Positions 61,904 to 64,000 of a stretch of 64,000 nt of DNA are shown here, piece by piece (within the stretch, counting starts at the first letter, position 1; each line of letters begins with the position of its first letter). The position numbers were made by a program, and so were the translations under genes. Origin of the DNA: Vibrio sp. SCSIO 43135 (lineage in GTDB: Bacteria; Pseudomonadota; Gammaproteobacteria; Enterobacterales; Vibrionaceae); NCBI RefSeq assembly GCF_023716665.1, contig NZ_CP071859.1, forward strand, positions 620,001 through 684,000, given 5' to 3'. The notes below the pieces were generated by a model, which had not been told where the DNA came from, did no database searches, and saw only the letters and a list, made by a program, of their open reading frames with translations.

Positions 61904-63667
61904 ATGGTTGAAAGTCCATTTCGTTTACCACGCCACACCCCGTTTGGTTTGGGTGAATCCGTTGTTGAGTGGGCGACAGGCCTTGCAAAACTCGACCACT
62001 ATTATCAGCAAAGGCCATCGCATCAATCGAGCTTTGAGTTTATGCGCTACACCTTATCGGTGCTCAATATTAACTACCATGTAGCGCAGGGGAGTATCGA
62101 TAACATCCCCCAAACCGGAGCGACTGTGATTGTTGCCAATCACCCTTTGGGCGCGATAGAAGGGGTGATTCTCGCCGACTTGGTGGGGGCGGTTCGAAAA
62201 GATGTGAAAGTATTGGCGAACCAATTGTTAAAGCGTCTTCCCGAAATTGACGAGTTGTTTATCGGCATTGATGTGTTCGATGGCAAGGAAGCGAGACGCA
62301 CTAATGCCAATGCGGTGAGAGAAGCGCATCGTCATTTAGCCGACGGTGGATTGTTGATTGTATTTCCTGCAGGGGAAGTGTCGACCTATCAAACCGACAG
62401 TCAAACTCTCTCTGACATTGAGTGGAGTCAGTCGGTGGCGAAGTTTGTCAAGCGTAGTGAAGCGGTGACTGTACCGATATTTATTAATGGTCAAAACAGT
62501 GCATTGTTTTATCAGGCCGGCCGAATTCATCCTTTGCTTCGCACGGCGATGTTAGGTCGGGAGCTACTCAATAAACGTGCTAGCGATATTGCTATTTCGG
62601 TAGGCTCTGCGATTCCATACTCTGAAATCAAAGGGTTTGAACAAGACAGGGATATTGTTCATTACCTTCGCTTGAATACTTACTTAATGAGTCCATCTGA
62701 GCAATTGGATACCAATGAGCTTTTAGATCATAGTAACCCTTCCTTGTTCGATACTCCGATTATATCTCCATTGCCCAAGCAGGAGTTAGCTAATGAAATC
62801 AATCAGCTAGAGTCTACATGCTTATTGTTAGAGCAAGGTGACTTTAGTGTGTACTGTGCTGCAACCCATGAGATTCCGGTCACGATGAGAGAAATTGGCC
62901 GCATCAGAGAAGAAAGCTTTCGTGAGGTTGGAGAGGGAAGTGGTCTAGCATGCGATGTTGATGAATACGATCTGCATTATTACCAATTGTTCGTTTGGCA
63001 TAGCCAAGAGCATGAAATCGTAGGTTCATACCGTATGGGGCTGGTGGATCAACTTATCGAAAAGCATGGCCTAGATGGGCTGTATTCGCGAAGCTTGTTT
63101 CAGTATGACCAAGCGTTTATTGATACGTTGGATCAAAGTATTGAATTGGGCCGCTCCGTTGTCGCTAAGAAGTACCAACGTAACCTCAATTCGCTACTGA
63201 TGCTTTGGAAAGGTATTGCTGCATTTGTGCAACGTCACCCGAAATACACTCATTTATTTGGCCCGGTAAGTATCAGTAACGACTACAGCCATTTGGCTCG
63301 TCAGTTGATGGCTGCGACTTTGTCGATTCATCATTACGACAAGGAAAAGGCCACCTTGGTGAAAGCCTCAACGCCATTACGCACATCTGGTAATGTCTTT
63401 TGGCAAACCAATTTATTGTCTTCACTGGCTAGTGTGGCTTTGCTGTCAAAAGTGTTAGCTCGAATGGAGCAAGGTAAAGGGTTACCTGTGTTACTACGTC
63501 AGTATCTCGGTATGAATGGTAAGTTGGTGTGTTTTAATGTCGACCCAGCATTTAACGATGCTCTAGATGGTCTAATAGTTGTGAACCTAAAATCGGTTCC
63601 GGTTAAAACTTTGGGTAAATATATGGGGCGCAAAGAAGCTCAGCAATATTTGGCATCGTTTGAGTGA
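61904..63667 (+). CDS. olsF: OlsF-like bifunctional acyltransferase (ornithine-lipid type)
   Basis: A 587-residue two-domain protein. The N-terminal PlsC-type acyltransferase has VANHPLGAIEG (His80) and FPAGEVS (154-160). The C-terminal OlsB-type acyl-ACP N-acyltransferase has MREIGRIREESFREVGEG and ELGRSVVAKKYQ. This order equals OlsF, which makes ornithine lipids by acylating ornithine and then its hydroxy-fatty acid. In most HX4D motifs an Asp lies after His; here it is Glu86. V. cholerae OlsF (VC0489) is the comparison. Whether this protein makes ornithine lipid or another aminolipid is inference. It is the last gene of the operon. Confidence 0.82.
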   Translation: MVESPFRLPRHTPFGLGESVVEWATGLAKLDHYYQQRPSHQSSFEFMRYTLSVLNINYHVAQGSIDNIPQTGATVIVANHPLGAIEGVILADLVGAVRKDVKVLANQLLKRLPEIDELFIGIDVFDGKEARRTNANAVREAHRHLADGGLLIVFPAGEVSTYQTDSQTLSDIEWSQSVAKFVKRSEAVTVPIFINGQNSALFYQAGRIHPLLRTAMLGRELLNKRASDIAISVGSAIPYSEIKGFEQDRDIVHYLRLNTYLMSPSEQLDTNELLDHSNPSLFDTPIISPLPKQELANEINQLESTCLLLEQGDFSVYCAATHEIPVTMREIGRIREESFREVGEGSGLACDVDEYDLHYYQLFVWHSQEHEIVGSYRMGLVDQLIEKHGLDGLYSRSLFQYDQAFIDTLDQSIELGRSVVAKKYQRNLNSLLMLWKGIAAFVQRHPKYTHLFGPVSISNDYSHLARQLMAATLSIHHYDKEKATLVKASTPLRTSGNVFWQTNLLSSLASVALLSKVLARMEQGKGLPVLLRQYLGMNGKLVCFNVDPAFNDALDGLIVVNLKSVPVKTLGKYMGRKEAQQYLASFE

Positions 63668-63685
63668 TTTGGACTGACTGATGGG

Positions 63686-63726
63686 AAAAGGCCAGCGATG
63701 TTTGCGCATCTCTGGCCTATTTAATT
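63686..63726. terminator. Terminator between the olsF-like gene and the end-of-window gene
   Basis: GGCCAG/CTGGCC with an inner GATG/CATC stem and flanking A- and T-runs, between convergent genes. Confidence 0.78.
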
Positions 63727-63744
63727 TTAAGGAGTGAACGGTTA

Positions 63745-64000
63745 TCAAGGCTGATCGATAAACGATAACTCAGCCCAATCTTCCACCATGATTTCGTCGT
63801 ACTTGAACTGGTTGGAGAAGTGCTCGATCAGGGCGGCGAGATGCTCTCCAGAGTCACACATAGTATTGCAAACAAGATCGGAGCTCACTTGAATAGCGGC
63901 ACCTTGCGGGGTGGCTTTTGTTGCAATCAGAATAGGTACGACGAATTTGTCGTGGCTGGCTTGGTGGTGCGCTTTTAGAGCATGAGCCAGCTGGCTTGTC
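63745..64000 (-). CDS. Unrecognised protein, C-terminal 84 residues only
   Basis: An open reverse-strand frame runs from the right edge to TGA at 63747-63745. Its visible part reads QLAHALKAHHQASHDKFVV, then PILIATKATPQGAAIQ, and ends EDWAELSFIDQP. I cannot assign a family from this piece. It is soluble-looking, with no TM segment. Confidence 0.65.
   Translation of the reverse strand, partial: TSQLAHALKAHHQASHDKFVVPILIATKATPQGAAIQVSSDLVCNTMCDSGEHLAALIEHFSNQFKYDEIMVEDWAELSFIDQP

Overview
The window is chromosomal DNA of a marine gamma-proteobacterium, almost certainly a Vibrio. The evidence is the 16S and 23S sequence, the paired nspS-mbaA norspermidine/c-di-GMP genes, the Vibrio-type order plzA-ettA-slt-trpR-yjjX-mbaA-nspS-pheA-raiA, and a chitinase next to guaA. 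I cannot name the species from the sequence alone.

Region 1 (1-18.3 kb) is core chromosome. It holds a cut-off membrane/coiled-coil gene, the PilZ protein plzA, ettA, slt and trpR, then a leftward cluster yjjX-mbaA-nspS. Next come pheA, with a complete phenylalanine attenuator and a 14-codon leader peptide (pheL) too short for ordinary gene finding, then raiA, an MltF-like transglycosylase and bamD. The rightward set rluD-pgeF-clpB follows, with a clear heat-shock sigma-32 promoter before clpB. A possible 43-codon gene or structured RNA lies at 11313-11444.

Region 2 (18.3-24.9 kb) is a complete rRNA operon: two promoters, boxA, 16S, tRNA-Ile(GAT), tRNA-Ala(TGC), 23S, 5S, tRNA-Asp(GTC), tRNA-Trp(CCA) and terminators. 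The long RNase III-type processing stems around 16S and 23S can be read directly. A gene-free 600-base tail contains what looks like a decayed tRNA-Trp 3' end.

Region 3 (24.9-49.2 kb) is housekeeping: suhB and trmJ; the ISC iron-sulfur operon iscRSUA-hscBA-fdx-iscX behind two abutting IscR sites; pepB; ndk; rlmN; rodZ-ispG-hisS-yfgM-bamB-der; an AlaX-like tRNA editing protein; the zinc-ribbon protein YfgJ; xseA; and guaB and guaA separated by a structured spacer with a PurR-like operator.

Region 4 (49.2-64 kb) is more accessory. It has a secreted family 19 chitinase with two chitin-binding modules, an acetate transporter (SatP), a sodium/alanine symporter, and a D-amino acid dehydrogenase divergent from a LysR regulator. 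It also has an unusual potassium-channel-like protein with an N-terminal Cys/His finger and pentapeptide repeats. A tightly packed seven-gene operon follows (DedA, ATP-grasp, DinB-like, NRDE/TANGO2-like, YHS, DoxX-like, OlsF-like acyltransferase). That operon looks like a membrane-lipid or envelope module whose collective function I do not recognise; it is the best candidate here for an undescribed system. The window ends inside a leftward gene of unknown function.
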